A stretch of 36,845 nt of DNA from Rhodospirillaceae bacterium (GCA_014382375.1 JACNJU010000029.1:1-36845), one strand, 5' to 3'; numbered from the stretch's first letter, positions 8,774 to 16,277 are shown. Notes: a model not told the origin generated them from the sequence alone. Numbers and translations: made by a program.

Positions 8774-9253
8774 TTAACTCGTCGCCTGATTTCCAGCGTC
8801 GGTTTTTTCAGCCCAGTGGCGCATTTTGTCCATGCCTGCCTGATCCGCCTCGATAAACGTCAGGGCCGGGGTTGGGCAAACCTTGACGCAATCAGGATCA
8901 CCCCCGCACAAGTCGCATTTGTCCACTTTGGTGGATTCGGAGTTATAATTGATGGTGCCGAACGGACAGGCGATGGTGCAAACCTTGCAGCCTACGCACA
9001 GTGTTGCCGATACTTCTTTGGCGCCGGTTGCGGCGTTTACCGAAATCGCGTCAACAGGACAGGCCTGCAGGCACCAGGCGTCAGCACATTGGGTGCAGAC
9101 ATAAGGCACATTGCGTCCCGTATCCTTAAAATTGAAAATTTTAATGCGAGATTTAGATGGATTGAAAACCCCCTCATGATGGTAACTACATGCCATTTCG
9201 CACTGATGACAACTGGTACATTTACCAGCATCAATGTGGAGGACTTTAACCAT
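8774..9253 (-). CDS. aorA: Four-cluster ferredoxin subunit of aldehyde oxidoreductase
   Basis: A 159-residue polyferredoxin of the DMSO-reductase beta-subunit type with 16 cysteines in four cluster motifs: Cys12/15/18/22, Cys53/56/61/65, Cys86/89/92/96 and Cys113/116/122/126. All four can hold [4Fe-4S] clusters; no cysteine is missing. It is the small electron-transfer subunit that in AorAB-type enzymes passes electrons between AorB and AorC. First gene of the operon; GGGAG lies eight bases before the ATG. The upstream region holds a good -10 (TATAAT read on the minus strand at 9306-9301), a small hairpin and an Fnr-like box. The start is unambiguous because the frame is closed just upstream. 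Confidence 0.92.
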   Translation of the reverse strand: MVKVLHIDAGKCTSCHQCEMACSYHHEGVFNPSKSRIKIFNFKDTGRNVPYVCTQCADAWCLQACPVDAISVNAATGAKEVSATLCVGCKVCTIACPFGTINYNSESTKVDKCDLCGGDPDCVKVCPTPALTFIEADQAGMDKMRHWAEKTDAGNQATS

Positions 9254-9283
9254 TCGAAACTCTCCCAGTGGGTATTAAAACGC

Positions 9284-9306
9284 GCCCGTTACTTTCGGGC
9301 ATTATA
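9284..9306 (-). promoter_or_regulatory. aor operon -10 box and leader hairpin
   Basis: Read on the minus strand, 9306-9301 is a perfect TATAAT; no good -35 lies 16-18 bases upstream (GTTAAA is the nearest), which is typical of activator-dependent promoters. Immediately downstream 9300-9284 forms a 5-bp hairpin GCCCG-N7-CGGGC in the leader. Promoter activity is inferred. Confidence 0.45.
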
Positions 9307-9409
9307 GCTGGTATTTAGCACTCTTTAACACCCTCTACGCAACCACAAATTCTATGGTGTTATTCGCAGTGCGGAAAAGTCTATAAATGCACGGGTAAAA
9401 TACCGTTTT

Positions 9410-9423
9410 TTGATATTAATCAG
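9410..9423. promoter_or_regulatory. Fnr/Anr-like box between the two divergent operons
   Basis: TTGAT-ATTA-ATCAG matches nine of the ten defined positions of the Fnr consensus TTGAT-N4-ATCAA. It lies 23 bases before the GNAT start and 156 bases before aorA. Read toward aorA, a weak -10 (TTTATA, 9387-9382) sits exactly 22 bases past the box, the geometry of a class II Fnr promoter. Read toward the plus-strand operon it would overlap the likely core promoter. Which operon it controls is not settled. Confidence 0.55.
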
Positions 9424-9445
9424 GACATTTTCGGCATCAATTACC

Positions 9446-9922
9446 ATGACAATAAGAAACGCCCTCCCCAAAGACCTGGCCAACATCCTTGAACTCAATC
9501 AGCAGGCCCTACCCCACGTCAATTCCCTAAGAATTGGTGATTTGGAGAGATTTCTTGAACAGGCCGCCTATTTCAAGATTATTGGTGATCTTGACGGTTT
9601 CCTGATCGGCCTCAGACCCGGACTTGATTACAGCAGCGACAATTACCGCTGGTTCTCTGAGGCCTTTGAGGACTTCTTTTACATTGATCGCATCATTATT
9701 GACGAGCGTGCCCGTGGCCAGGGGCTCGGCAGTCTGCTTTACAAGGACATTATTGAAACCGCCCGCGCGCACACGCCGCGCCTGACGTGTGAAGTCAATT
9801 CCCGGCCACCGAACCCACACTCAATGGCTTTCCATCAGCGCTTTGGCTTTGCCCCCGTCGGCACCCAACAAACCGAAGGCGGAACCAAGGAAGTGACCCT
9901 GTTGTCACTTGATCTGACATGA
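9446..9922 (+). CDS. GNAT-family acetyltransferase
   Basis: A 158-residue GNAT protein of the COG3818-like type. The N-terminus MTIRNALPKDLANILELN is the usual first strand and helix, and the acetyl-CoA pyrophosphate loop is in DERARGQGLGSLLY (R-x2-G-x-G pattern, near residues 91-104). The C-terminal strand-helix FHQRFGFAPVGTQ is also typical. I chose the ATG at 9446 rather than an upstream in-frame codon at 9410, because the latter starts inside the Fnr-like box. The gene overlaps the next one by four bases (ATGA), so the two are co-translated. Its target is unknown; co-operonic GNAT enzymes can acetylate acyl-CoA ligases, which is only a possibility here. Confidence 0.85.
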   Translation: MTIRNALPKDLANILELNQQALPHVNSLRIGDLERFLEQAAYFKIIGDLDGFLIGLRPGLDYSSDNYRWFSEAFEDFFYIDRIIIDERARGQGLGSLLYKDIIETARAHTPRLTCEVNSRPPNPHSMAFHQRFGFAPVGTQQTEGGTKEVTLLSLDLT

Positions 9923-10776
9923 CAACCCTCGACATCGAAATCCTGAAGACATGGATCGGGCGCAGTGAAAGCCACAGTGATGTGATTTCCTTAAAACCGG
10001 TGCAGATGATGGCAGCCACCTTGGGGCGAACAGTTGATATCCCCAAAGACGGCGACCCCCTTCCCGCTGCCTGGCACTGGCTCTATTTCCTTGGCGCCAA
10101 GCCCCGTGGCGACCTGGGCCGCGATGGTCACGCCGCACTGGGGGAATTCCTGCCTCCGGTCGCCCTGCCACGGCGCATGTGGGCGGGTGGATGCTTCGAT
10201 TTTCAAAAGCCCATACACATTGGCGAAACCATCAAAAAGGTCTCGACCATCAACAAGGTCGAACGCAAATCGGGCCGCAGTGGCGAGCTGTGCTTCGTCA
10301 CTGTGCGCCACCAGTTGTTCGCCGGTGACGAGATGCGCATAACCGATGACCACAACATCGTTTACCGCGAAGACCCAACATCAAAAGAACCTGCACCGCC
10401 AACGCCAGCGCCAACCAACGCCAAGATTCGCGAAACCATAACCCCTGACCCGGTTTTACTGTTTCGTTATTCGGCGCTGACCTTTAACAGCCATCGCATT
10501 CACTATGACGTCGATTACTGCCGCGATGTTGAAGGGTATCCGGGATTGGTTTTCCACGGACCGCTGACAGCAACGCTGCTTCTTGACCTGGCAATGCGGA
10601 ACATGGAAGGAAGGACTTTCACTGGTTTCTCCTACCGGGCGGTGGCTCCGCTTTTCGACACCAGCCCCTTTACCATCGCCCTTGCCCACGAGGAAGACGG
10701 TATGATTTTATGGGCGGAAACCCCTGAAGGCAATCTGGCCATGAGCGCAACTGTGAGCATCCGGGAGAGACATTGA
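9919..10776 (+). CDS. MaoC/HTD2-like double hot-dog acyl-CoA hydratase
   Basis: A 285-residue protein with an N-terminal FAS1-like dehydratase (hot-dog) domain at about residues 5-155 and a C-terminal MaoC domain. The C-terminal signature FNSHRIHYDVDY (189-200) followed by GLVFHGPLTATLLL (209-222) is that of mesaconyl-C4-CoA hydratase / HTD2-type enzymes, which hydrate enoyl-CoA or dehydrate hydroxyacyl-CoA thioesters. His192, His195 and Asp197 are the likely catalytic region. A proline/alanine-rich linker (EPAPPTPAPTNA) joins the two halves. It overlaps the GNAT gene by four bases and the CoA ligase by one (TGATG). The substrate is unknown; a short-chain or dicarboxylic enoyl-CoA is plausible from the family. 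Confidence 0.85.
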   Translation: MTTLDIEILKTWIGRSESHSDVISLKPVQMMAATLGRTVDIPKDGDPLPAAWHWLYFLGAKPRGDLGRDGHAALGEFLPPVALPRRMWAGGCFDFQKPIHIGETIKKVSTINKVERKSGRSGELCFVTVRHQLFAGDEMRITDDHNIVYREDPTSKEPAPPTPAPTNAKIRETITPDPVLLFRYSALTFNSHRIHYDVDYCRDVEGYPGLVFHGPLTATLLLDLAMRNMEGRTFTGFSYRAVAPLFDTSPFTIALAHEEDGMILWAETPEGNLAMSATVSIRERH

Positions 10777-12065
10777 TGACGGCTGATTTTATGGCTCTGG
10801 CGGAGCTTAGGGAGCTCCAGCAGAAACGCTGGTCAGAGCAGCTGCGCCATGTGGAAACGTCATCGTCATTCTATCAAAGGTTATGGCAAGGGCTTACGCC
10901 ACCTGAGCAGTTGGACGCTTTGCCCGAACTGCCCTTAAGCGACAAGGCCATGCTCAGGACATCGCAGCAGGAGCATCCGCCGTTTGGCGATTATCTGGCC
11001 ACACCCGATCACATGGTCAACCGCCTGCACAGAACATCGGGAACCAGCGGACAGGCGATGAACCTGGCTTTGAGCGCCCACGACGCCCGGCAAACGGCGA
11101 TTATCGGCGGGCGTGCACAAAGTGCTGCCGGACTGGGGCCCGCTGACCGGGTCGTCCATTGCCTGAATTATCAAATGTGGATGGGCGGTTTTACCGATCA
11201 CTGCACCCTTGAGGAAACAGGGGCGATGGTCATCCCTTTCGGGGTCGGTGGCAGTGAGCTGCTAATCAGGACCATACAGGAACTGAAAATCACCGCGATT
11301 TCGTGTACCCCATCTTACCCAAAAGTGCTTGAACAGGTCATCGCCGACTCCTTTCCGGGCCTGACCCCCCGTGATCTGGGCCTGAGACTTGGTCTGTTTG
11401 GTGGTGAGGCCGGTCTGGATGATCCGGCCTACCGTAAACGACTGCAAGACACCTGGGGTTTTGAGGTGCGCAACGCCAATTATGGAGTTTCGGACGTCTA
11501 TTGTAATTTCGCCGCCCAGTGCGAACACAATAACGACCTGCATTTTGTCGCCCTTGATGTTCTGTATCCCGAACTGATCGATCCAGACACGGCCGAACCC
11601 GTTGACTGGCGAGACGGTGCCAATGGCGAGCTTGTGCTCAGCCATCTGGAACGGCAATGCCAACCGCTGGTCAGGTTCAGAACCGGTGACATCATTTCAC
11701 TGACCGGCGTCAGCGAGCCTTGCGCTTGTGGCAGAACCGCGCCCCGTTTCCGGGTCATTGGCCGCAGTGACGACATGATTGTCGTAAGAGGCCTTAATAT
11801 TTTTCCGACCGGTCTGGCCGCTACAATCAACACCTTCCAGGAACTGAGCGGCGAATACCGGGTCATTCTTGATGGCCCCGGCCCTTATGATCTGCTTCCC
11901 CTTGAAGTCGAAGTGGGGGGCGGTGTTGAGCCAACCCCGGACCTTGCCGACATTATCAGCCAGGCCATCAAACGTGATCTTGGCGCCACCGCCCGGGTTA
12001 CCTTGCATGAGCCGGGCGTCTTGCCACGCACGGAAGGCAAAACCCGCCGGGTTATCCGGCAATAA
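10776..12065 (+). CDS. PaaK-like acyl/aryl-CoA ligase
   Basis: A 429-residue AMP-forming ligase of the phenylacetate-CoA ligase group, which activates a carboxylic acid with ATP and CoA. Visible motifs are the ATP loop RTSGTSG (86-92), NYGVSD (235-240) in place of YG-x-[ST]-E, FRTGD (301-305), a possible zinc or turn motif CACGRT (316-321), GRSDDMIVVRGLNIFP (hinge region, 329-344) and the C-terminal catalytic lysine in PRTEGKTRR (Lys422). The length fits the family (430-440). The ATG at 10776 overlaps the hydratase stop and has GGGAGAGA upstream; the frame also allows a TTG three bases earlier. The substrate cannot be read from sequence; close to an aldehyde oxidoreductase it may be the acid that enzyme makes. 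Confidence 0.9.
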   Translation: MTADFMALAELRELQQKRWSEQLRHVETSSSFYQRLWQGLTPPEQLDALPELPLSDKAMLRTSQQEHPPFGDYLATPDHMVNRLHRTSGTSGQAMNLALSAHDARQTAIIGGRAQSAAGLGPADRVVHCLNYQMWMGGFTDHCTLEETGAMVIPFGVGGSELLIRTIQELKITAISCTPSYPKVLEQVIADSFPGLTPRDLGLRLGLFGGEAGLDDPAYRKRLQDTWGFEVRNANYGVSDVYCNFAAQCEHNNDLHFVALDVLYPELIDPDTAEPVDWRDGANGELVLSHLERQCQPLVRFRTGDIISLTGVSEPCACGRTAPRFRVIGRSDDMIVVRGLNIFPTGLAATINTFQELSGEYRVILDGPGPYDLLPLEVEVGGGVEPTPDLADIISQAIKRDLGATARVTLHEPGVLPRTEGKTRRVIRQ

Positions 12066-12079
12066 AGGACTAACAAAAC

Positions 12080-12835
12080 ATGACCTATACGGTAATTTCC
12101 AAATGCGATAACGGTATCCGCAGCATCATCCTGAACAGGCCGGACCGCCTGAACGCCATCAATCCGGAACTGTTAAATGATTTCCTGATCGCCCTGCGGG
12201 AAGGAAATGCCGACCCGGAAACCAGGGTCATGGTCATCAGCGGTGCCGGACGGGCCTTTTGCGCCGGTGACGATTTGAAAGAATTTGACGATCAGGTTGG
12301 TACCGAAGAAGAAACCCGCGCCTACATCGAATCCATCCAGGACATCACAAGGGAAATCGTCCTGGGCGATAAAATTGTCCTGGGTGCCATCCATGGGTGG
12401 GCCGTCGGTGGTGGCCTTGAATGGGTGATCAATTGCGATTTTGCCATCATGGCCGAAGGGACGCGCAGTTTTTTCCCCGAAATTTCTCTTGGTGTTTTTG
12501 TCACCGGGGCGGTGACGACGATCCTGCCCAAGCTGGTCGGCTTACAAAAAGCCAAGGAACTGATTTTACTGGGTGAGCGTTTCGATGCTGCCCAGGCATT
12601 GGGCTGGGGCCTGATCTGGAAGGTCGTACCCGAGACCGACCTGATGAGGGAAACAATGGCGACCGCAGCGCGTATTGCCGACCTGCCAGAACTGGCCGTG
12701 AGGGACTTGAAACGGGTCATTAACCGGGCCTGTGATCTTGACGTCGAGGCTGCAATGAAACTTGAAACGGACGCCACCGTGCGTGGTTTCCTTGATCCTG
12801 CAACGGCGGATCGCATTTCAGAATTTAGCAAATAA
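12080..12835 (+). CDS. Enoyl-CoA hydratase/isomerase (crotonase) family
   Basis: A 251-residue crotonase-fold protein. The oxyanion hole is formed by AFCAGDD (59-65) and HGWAVGGGLEW (105-115). Both acidic residues used by true hydratases are present, Glu114 in GGLEW and Glu134 in FPEISLG, so a hydratase rather than a pure isomerase is likely. It follows the CoA ligase by 14 bases with AAAGGA before the ATG and is the last gene of the four-gene operon. Together with the MaoC-type hydratase there are two unrelated enoyl-CoA hydratases in one operon, suggesting hydration at two steps or opposite stereochemistry. The next gene has its own promoter. Confidence 0.9.
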   Translation: MTYTVISKCDNGIRSIILNRPDRLNAINPELLNDFLIALREGNADPETRVMVISGAGRAFCAGDDLKEFDDQVGTEEETRAYIESIQDITREIVLGDKIVLGAIHGWAVGGGLEWVINCDFAIMAEGTRSFFPEISLGVFVTGAVTTILPKLVGLQKAKELILLGERFDAAQALGWGLIWKVVPETDLMRETMATAARIADLPELAVRDLKRVINRACDLDVEAAMKLETDATVRGFLDPATADRISEFSK

Positions 12836-12851
12836 TGTCATCCGTAAGGAT

Positions 12852-12879
12852 TTGGTAAGAGTTTTTTGGCGAATATAAT
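12852..12879 (+). promoter_or_regulatory. Sigma-70-type promoter
   Basis: TTGGTA (12852-12857), a 16-base spacer and a perfect TATAAT (12874-12879) point at the membrane-protein gene starting at 12909, predicting a leader of about 20 bases. AGGA six bases before the ATG completes the expression signals. Confidence 0.6.
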
Positions 12880-12908
12880 TATACTTCTTGTTTTACGCAG
12901 GATTTTTT

Positions 12909-13466
12909 ATGGAAAACGTAATCCGAACCCAAGATACACGGCGGTTTTCTGACCGGCGCTCCTCACAGGTGGCTCTTGCCATCAGTGAAAGGCGAAGCGC
13001 TGAGCGTCGTAATGGAATAGAACGCAGACAGAATACTGGCTGGTTAGCAAATTGGCTGCACGCACACTTGCCCGTCTTCATGCAGTCTCTGCTCGTTACC
13101 TTTATCGGCCCGCGAAATACCAACCATTTTCAAGTTCCTTTGTGGTCCCTGTTAAGCCTGTTCGTTGTTGGTTTCTTATATCTGGTCGTCAATTACGAGA
13201 CGGCACCGCTGGGCGGCACCACGACACAGTCCGGATACGAAACCAGCGAAGTGATTGTCTTTGACCCCAGCGCAGCGATGTCATCTGACATCGTTCGTTC
13301 AGGTTACGCCGTGATAGAAACCATGGATATGAGAGAACTGGGCATCACGGTTCAACGCTTGAGAATTCCGGCAGGAATGACTGTCCCCGAAGCCCTGACT
13401 GACTTGCGCAGTCGTTATCCTGAAATTGAGGTTGATGTAAACTCTCTGATTGCCCCGACCGATTGA
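12909..13466 (+). CDS. Single-span membrane protein with S8-prodomain-like tail
   Basis: A 185-residue protein in three parts: a basic N-terminus rich in RR pairs (RRFSDRRSSQ, ERRSAERRNGIERRQN), one membrane segment (LLSLFVVGFLYLVVNY, about residues 78-93) and an external C-terminal domain. The last ~55 residues (GYAVIETMDMRELGITVQRL, then IPAGMTVPEAL and LRSRYPEIEVDVN) resemble the N-terminal prodomain that precedes the catalytic domain of many bacterial S8 subtilases, but no protease domain follows. The ATG at 12909 has AGGA six bases upstream. It could be a free-standing inhibitor or chaperone of a subtilase encoded elsewhere. The prodomain resemblance is my pattern judgement. Confidence 0.7.
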   Translation: MENVIRTQDTRRFSDRRSSQVALAISERRSAERRNGIERRQNTGWLANWLHAHLPVFMQSLLVTFIGPRNTNHFQVPLWSLLSLFVVGFLYLVVNYETAPLGGTTTQSGYETSEVIVFDPSAAMSSDIVRSGYAVIETMDMRELGITVQRLRIPAGMTVPEALTDLRSRYPEIEVDVNSLIAPTD

Positions 13467-13478
13467 TGCCTCTCTCTT

Positions 13479-14615
13479 TTAGTAGGCCATACCCCGCGCC
13501 GTAACCGGCCACAGGCATTCGACAACACCGCCGCGTACGCCCACATACCAGTCATAAACATTACAGGTCGGGTCACAGTGTCCGGGGATCAGTTTCAGTT
13601 TTTCATTGAGTTCAAGAACATTGGCCGGATCGGATATCACCCCATGTTCATCGGAACATTTTATGTATTCGATGTCATCACGACCAAAAATAACCGGCAG
13701 GCCTGAATCCAGACTCTGCGCCTTCAACCCCGCATCACAAATCGCCTGGTCGCGCTTTGCCCTGGACATGATTGAGGTCCAGATGAACAGGCTGTTCTCG
13801 AATTCCGAAATGAAACTCCCCTCCTCATCCTTGATGCGTTGATAGTCCGCATCCATGAAAATGTAGGAACCGCACTGGATCTCGTTATAAACACCCGATG
13901 TTCCTTCAAAATAATAAGAGCCGGTTCCAGCCCCCCCAATAATATCGCATTCAAGGTTTACCTGTTTTAGCATCTTGATCGTATCGGCAACCTGCTGAAC
14001 GGCAGTTGTGATCCGCGCCTTGCGATCCGTAAAATCACGGACATGCTGTGCCGCCCCCTGATAAGCCTGAATACCGGAAAACGTCAGGCCATCACTGGCT
14101 GCAATTTTTATTGCAATCTCGAGGGCAGGCTGCCCCCACTGGACACCGCAGCGCGAGGCTCCACAATCAATTTCGACAAGGCATTCAATATTCACAGCAT
14201 ACCGGGTTGCGGCATTGGACAAATCATCAACGTTGCCCAGGTCATCAACGCAAACCAGCACCCGCGCCTTTCCTGCAAGGCGGGCAAGACGGTCGATCTT
14301 TTTTGGATCAACCACCTGATTGGTCACCAGGACATCGCCGACGCCACCAGCAACCAGGGTCTCAGCTTCAGAAACTTTCTGGCAACAAATGCCACATGCC
14401 CCGCCGTTTTCCATTTGATAAAGGGCAATGTCGGCTGATTTGTGTGTCTTGGCATGAGCGCGGTGACGAATGCCCTTATCTTTAATGAAGATGCCCATTG
14501 TTTTTACGTTCTTCTCGAACGCATCAAGGTCGATGATCAGAGCCGGGGTCGAAACATCGGCCAGCGCCATGCCGACTTCAGCAGGGATGTTCAGGCCAAC
14601 AACAGGTTTGGTCAT
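13479..14615 (-). CDS. DSD1-family PLP enzyme (3-hydroxyaspartate/D-threonine aldolase-like)
   Basis: A 378-residue fold-type III PLP enzyme. The PLP lysine is in HRAHAKTHKS (Lys56), and the C-terminal metal site is in HCDPTCNVYDW (His346, Asp348), the pattern of D-threonine aldolase, D-serine dehydratase and erythro-3-hydroxyaspartate aldolase (BhcC). The ending RGGVVECLWPVTARG is very like the BhcC / D-threonine aldolase branch. It should cleave a beta-hydroxy amino acid to glycine and an aldehyde or glyoxylate. It is co-transcribed with the upstream methyltransferase-like gene, two bases apart. The ATG at 14615 is used; a TTG at 14621 overlaps the previous stop and has AGGA at better spacing (8 bases), so a start six bases earlier is possible. 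The other BHA-cycle genes are not in the window. Confidence 0.85.
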   Translation of the reverse strand: MTKPVVGLNIPAEVGMALADVSTPALIIDLDAFEKNVKTMGIFIKDKGIRHRAHAKTHKSADIALYQMENGGACGICCQKVSEAETLVAGGVGDVLVTNQVVDPKKIDRLARLAGKARVLVCVDDLGNVDDLSNAATRYAVNIECLVEIDCGASRCGVQWGQPALEIAIKIAASDGLTFSGIQAYQGAAQHVRDFTDRKARITTAVQQVADTIKMLKQVNLECDIIGGAGTGSYYFEGTSGVYNEIQCGSYIFMDADYQRIKDEEGSFISEFENSLFIWTSIMSRAKRDQAICDAGLKAQSLDSGLPVIFGRDDIEYIKCSDEHGVISDPANVLELNEKLKLIPGHCDPTCNVYDWYVGVRGGVVECLWPVTARGMAY

Positions 14616-14617
14616 TT

Positions 14618-15550
14618 TCAAGTCTGTTGTCCTTTAAGTATGCGAAGGGCGGCAATGTGCTCTGGCGAAAGCCCGCAACAACCACCAATAACCTGGACAC
14701 CATTTTCAACCCACTTGCTGGCAAACTGCAGCAACGCGTCTGGCGTGATCACATCCTTGAATTGCCAGTGAGGCATTTCGAAATAGCCTGAATCCGGATA
14801 AGCCGTCAGCGGTCCGCTGTAAACACCGCGCACAATTTCGATAGCATCAGCGGTGATATCTGATGGAGAATGCATGACGCCCGCGGCCTCCACATCAAAA
14901 CCCTTAAGCACCTCAACCACATCCTCAAAGGGAATATCCCTGTCAGGCGCATAACTGAGAACCTGCCCCTTATCGCCGCGCCTAACAGAAAATCCGGCCC
15001 ATACAGGAAGCCCGGTCTGCTTCGCCGCCTCGAATGCAAGGCCCATGCGTTCGGGATAATACATCATTTCCAAAAGGATCAGATCACAACCCTGATCGAC
15101 AAAGAGCGTGGCAAGTTCAGCAAAAGCATCGGCCATTTGCGCCTGTGACGGAACCTTATTCAAAACCGGTTTTGAGGTACCGCCGGCGATGGGGCACATA
15201 TGTGACAGGGATCCGGCAATCAATACATCGCTCTGCCCGCTTGCCTCGCGTGCCCGCAGCGCCGCAGTGATGGCTGTGCAGTTAATCTCTTTGAACTGAC
15301 CCGCAAAACCGGCAGGCTCGAGCATCAATCTGGAAGAAGCGTAGGTATTGACCGTGATGATATCCGCCCCGGCGGCTATATAATCTTCATGGATGCTTTG
15401 AAGCAGGGCGGAATTTTCAAGTGAGCTTGGCCCGCACCAGGCTTTCGGGTCCATGGTCACCCCGCGTCGTTCAAGTTCAGTGCCGGTGCCGCCGTCAAGA
15501 ACCACAATTCCGCCGCCCTGCAAGCGACGTTCAATTACCGGATAACCCAT
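14618..15550 (-). CDS. Homocysteine S-methyltransferase-family protein, altered zinc site
   Basis: A 310-residue TIM-barrel protein of the homocysteine S-methyltransferase (MmuM/BHMT) family: LDGGTGTELERRG (18-30) at the start, ITVNTYASS (65-73) and the C-terminal zinc motif GGCCG (289-293). In typical members the first zinc ligand is the Cys of G-V-N-C; here that segment reads AGVMHSPSD (223-231), so the Cys is replaced by His227 or the metal site differs. It lies directly upstream of the PLP aldolase and is translationally coupled with it. A role in methyl transfer to or from a thiol amino acid is expected from the family, but the changed ligand makes the acceptor uncertain. Confidence 0.8.
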   Translation of the reverse strand: MGYPVIERRLQGGGIVVLDGGTGTELERRGVTMDPKAWCGPSSLENSALLQSIHEDYIAAGADIITVNTYASSRLMLEPAGFAGQFKEINCTAITAALRAREASGQSDVLIAGSLSHMCPIAGGTSKPVLNKVPSQAQMADAFAELATLFVDQGCDLILLEMMYYPERMGLAFEAAKQTGLPVWAGFSVRRGDKGQVLSYAPDRDIPFEDVVEVLKGFDVEAAGVMHSPSDITADAIEIVRGVYSGPLTAYPDSGYFEMPHWQFKDVITPDALLQFASKWVENGVQVIGGCCGLSPEHIAALRILKGQQT

Positions 15551-15635
15551 CTATCAGCATCCTCGCCAGAAAAACAGCGGTTATGCTAGGTGATGTCTAT
15601 AGCTTCGGCAATCGATCAATTTTTAGGAAGAGCGG

Positions 15636-16070
15636 CTACTTATTGACCATGTTGAGGGTCGATTTTGCCCGGTAAGGATAGGCCATTTTGGTGAATTCCC
15701 AAACGGCAGCGAAGAATTCTTCATCTTCATGTTTCCGGCAGTAGCTTTCAATCCATTTCATGGCCCGTTCAACGCTGGTACGGCCAAGCAAATCGCTGGT
15801 CGAGGAATCCTTGATATTAAAAGCAGTGGCAAAACCCATCAACCATTGACGGAAGGTGGCGTCATAGGGACCGATGGGAGAATCGGGAAATTCCCGCGCC
15901 TCTACAAAGTTTCCACAGCTTAAGGCACCGACGCCCCAATTCTTGAACATGGTATCTTCGTTGACCGATATGCCGGCGTGCAAGGGCGCGTTTTCGGACG
16001 AAAGTTCATCCGAATAGGTAACGCCAGGAATGGCGACAAACAACAGCATAAGCACGACAACGCGTAACAT
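15636..16070 (-). CDS. Small exported two-cysteine protein
   Basis: A 144-residue protein with a signal peptide (MLRVVVLMLLFVAIPGVTYS). The mature part has Cys in LSCGNFVEAR and in ESYCRKHEDEE, with an aromatic motif RQWLMGFATAFN between them. This layout resembles small periplasmic Rap1a/HdeA-style helical proteins with one disulfide, common and unnamed in alphaproteobacteria. The ATG at 16070 is chosen because the signal peptide starts there; the frame runs to 16151 but the extra residues make an unlikely N-terminus. It is divergent from the tandem-repeat protein. Function unknown. Confidence 0.7.
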   Translation of the reverse strand: MLRVVVLMLLFVAIPGVTYSDELSSENAPLHAGISVNEDTMFKNWGVGALSCGNFVEAREFPDSPIGPYDATFRQWLMGFATAFNIKDSSTSDLLGRTSVERAMKWIESYCRKHEDEEFFAAVWEFTKMAYPYRAKSTLNMVNK

Positions 16071-16171
16071 TTCAGGACTTCCCAGGAATATCCATATTGC
16101 ACTAACGACTGACGTTACGTTGTCAACCATTGCCAAAATGTTAATAAGCACATGAAATTTATTAATGAATC

Positions 16172-16191
16172 CAGATAACTAGGGTTATCTG
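16172..16191. promoter_or_regulatory. Perfect inverted repeat in divergent intergenic region
   Basis: CAGATAAC-TAGG-GTTATCTG is an 8-bp perfect inverted repeat with a four-base spacer, about midway between two divergent genes for exported proteins (starts at 16070 and 16278). It could be an operator or a small hairpin; no clear U-run follows on either strand. Confidence 0.45.
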
Positions 16192-16277
16192 TTTAAGTCT
16201 GGTGACAACTTCATACGTAGATGTCAGAATGCCGCCCTGACGTTTGGGTGCTTGCCATAAATGGGCCGGTAGGATTG

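Noticed and set aside
9254-9375. Molybdenum/tungsten cofactor riboswitch in the aor leader
   Set aside because: Only a single 5-bp hairpin is visible; the multi-stem structure of the known cofactor motif is not apparent.
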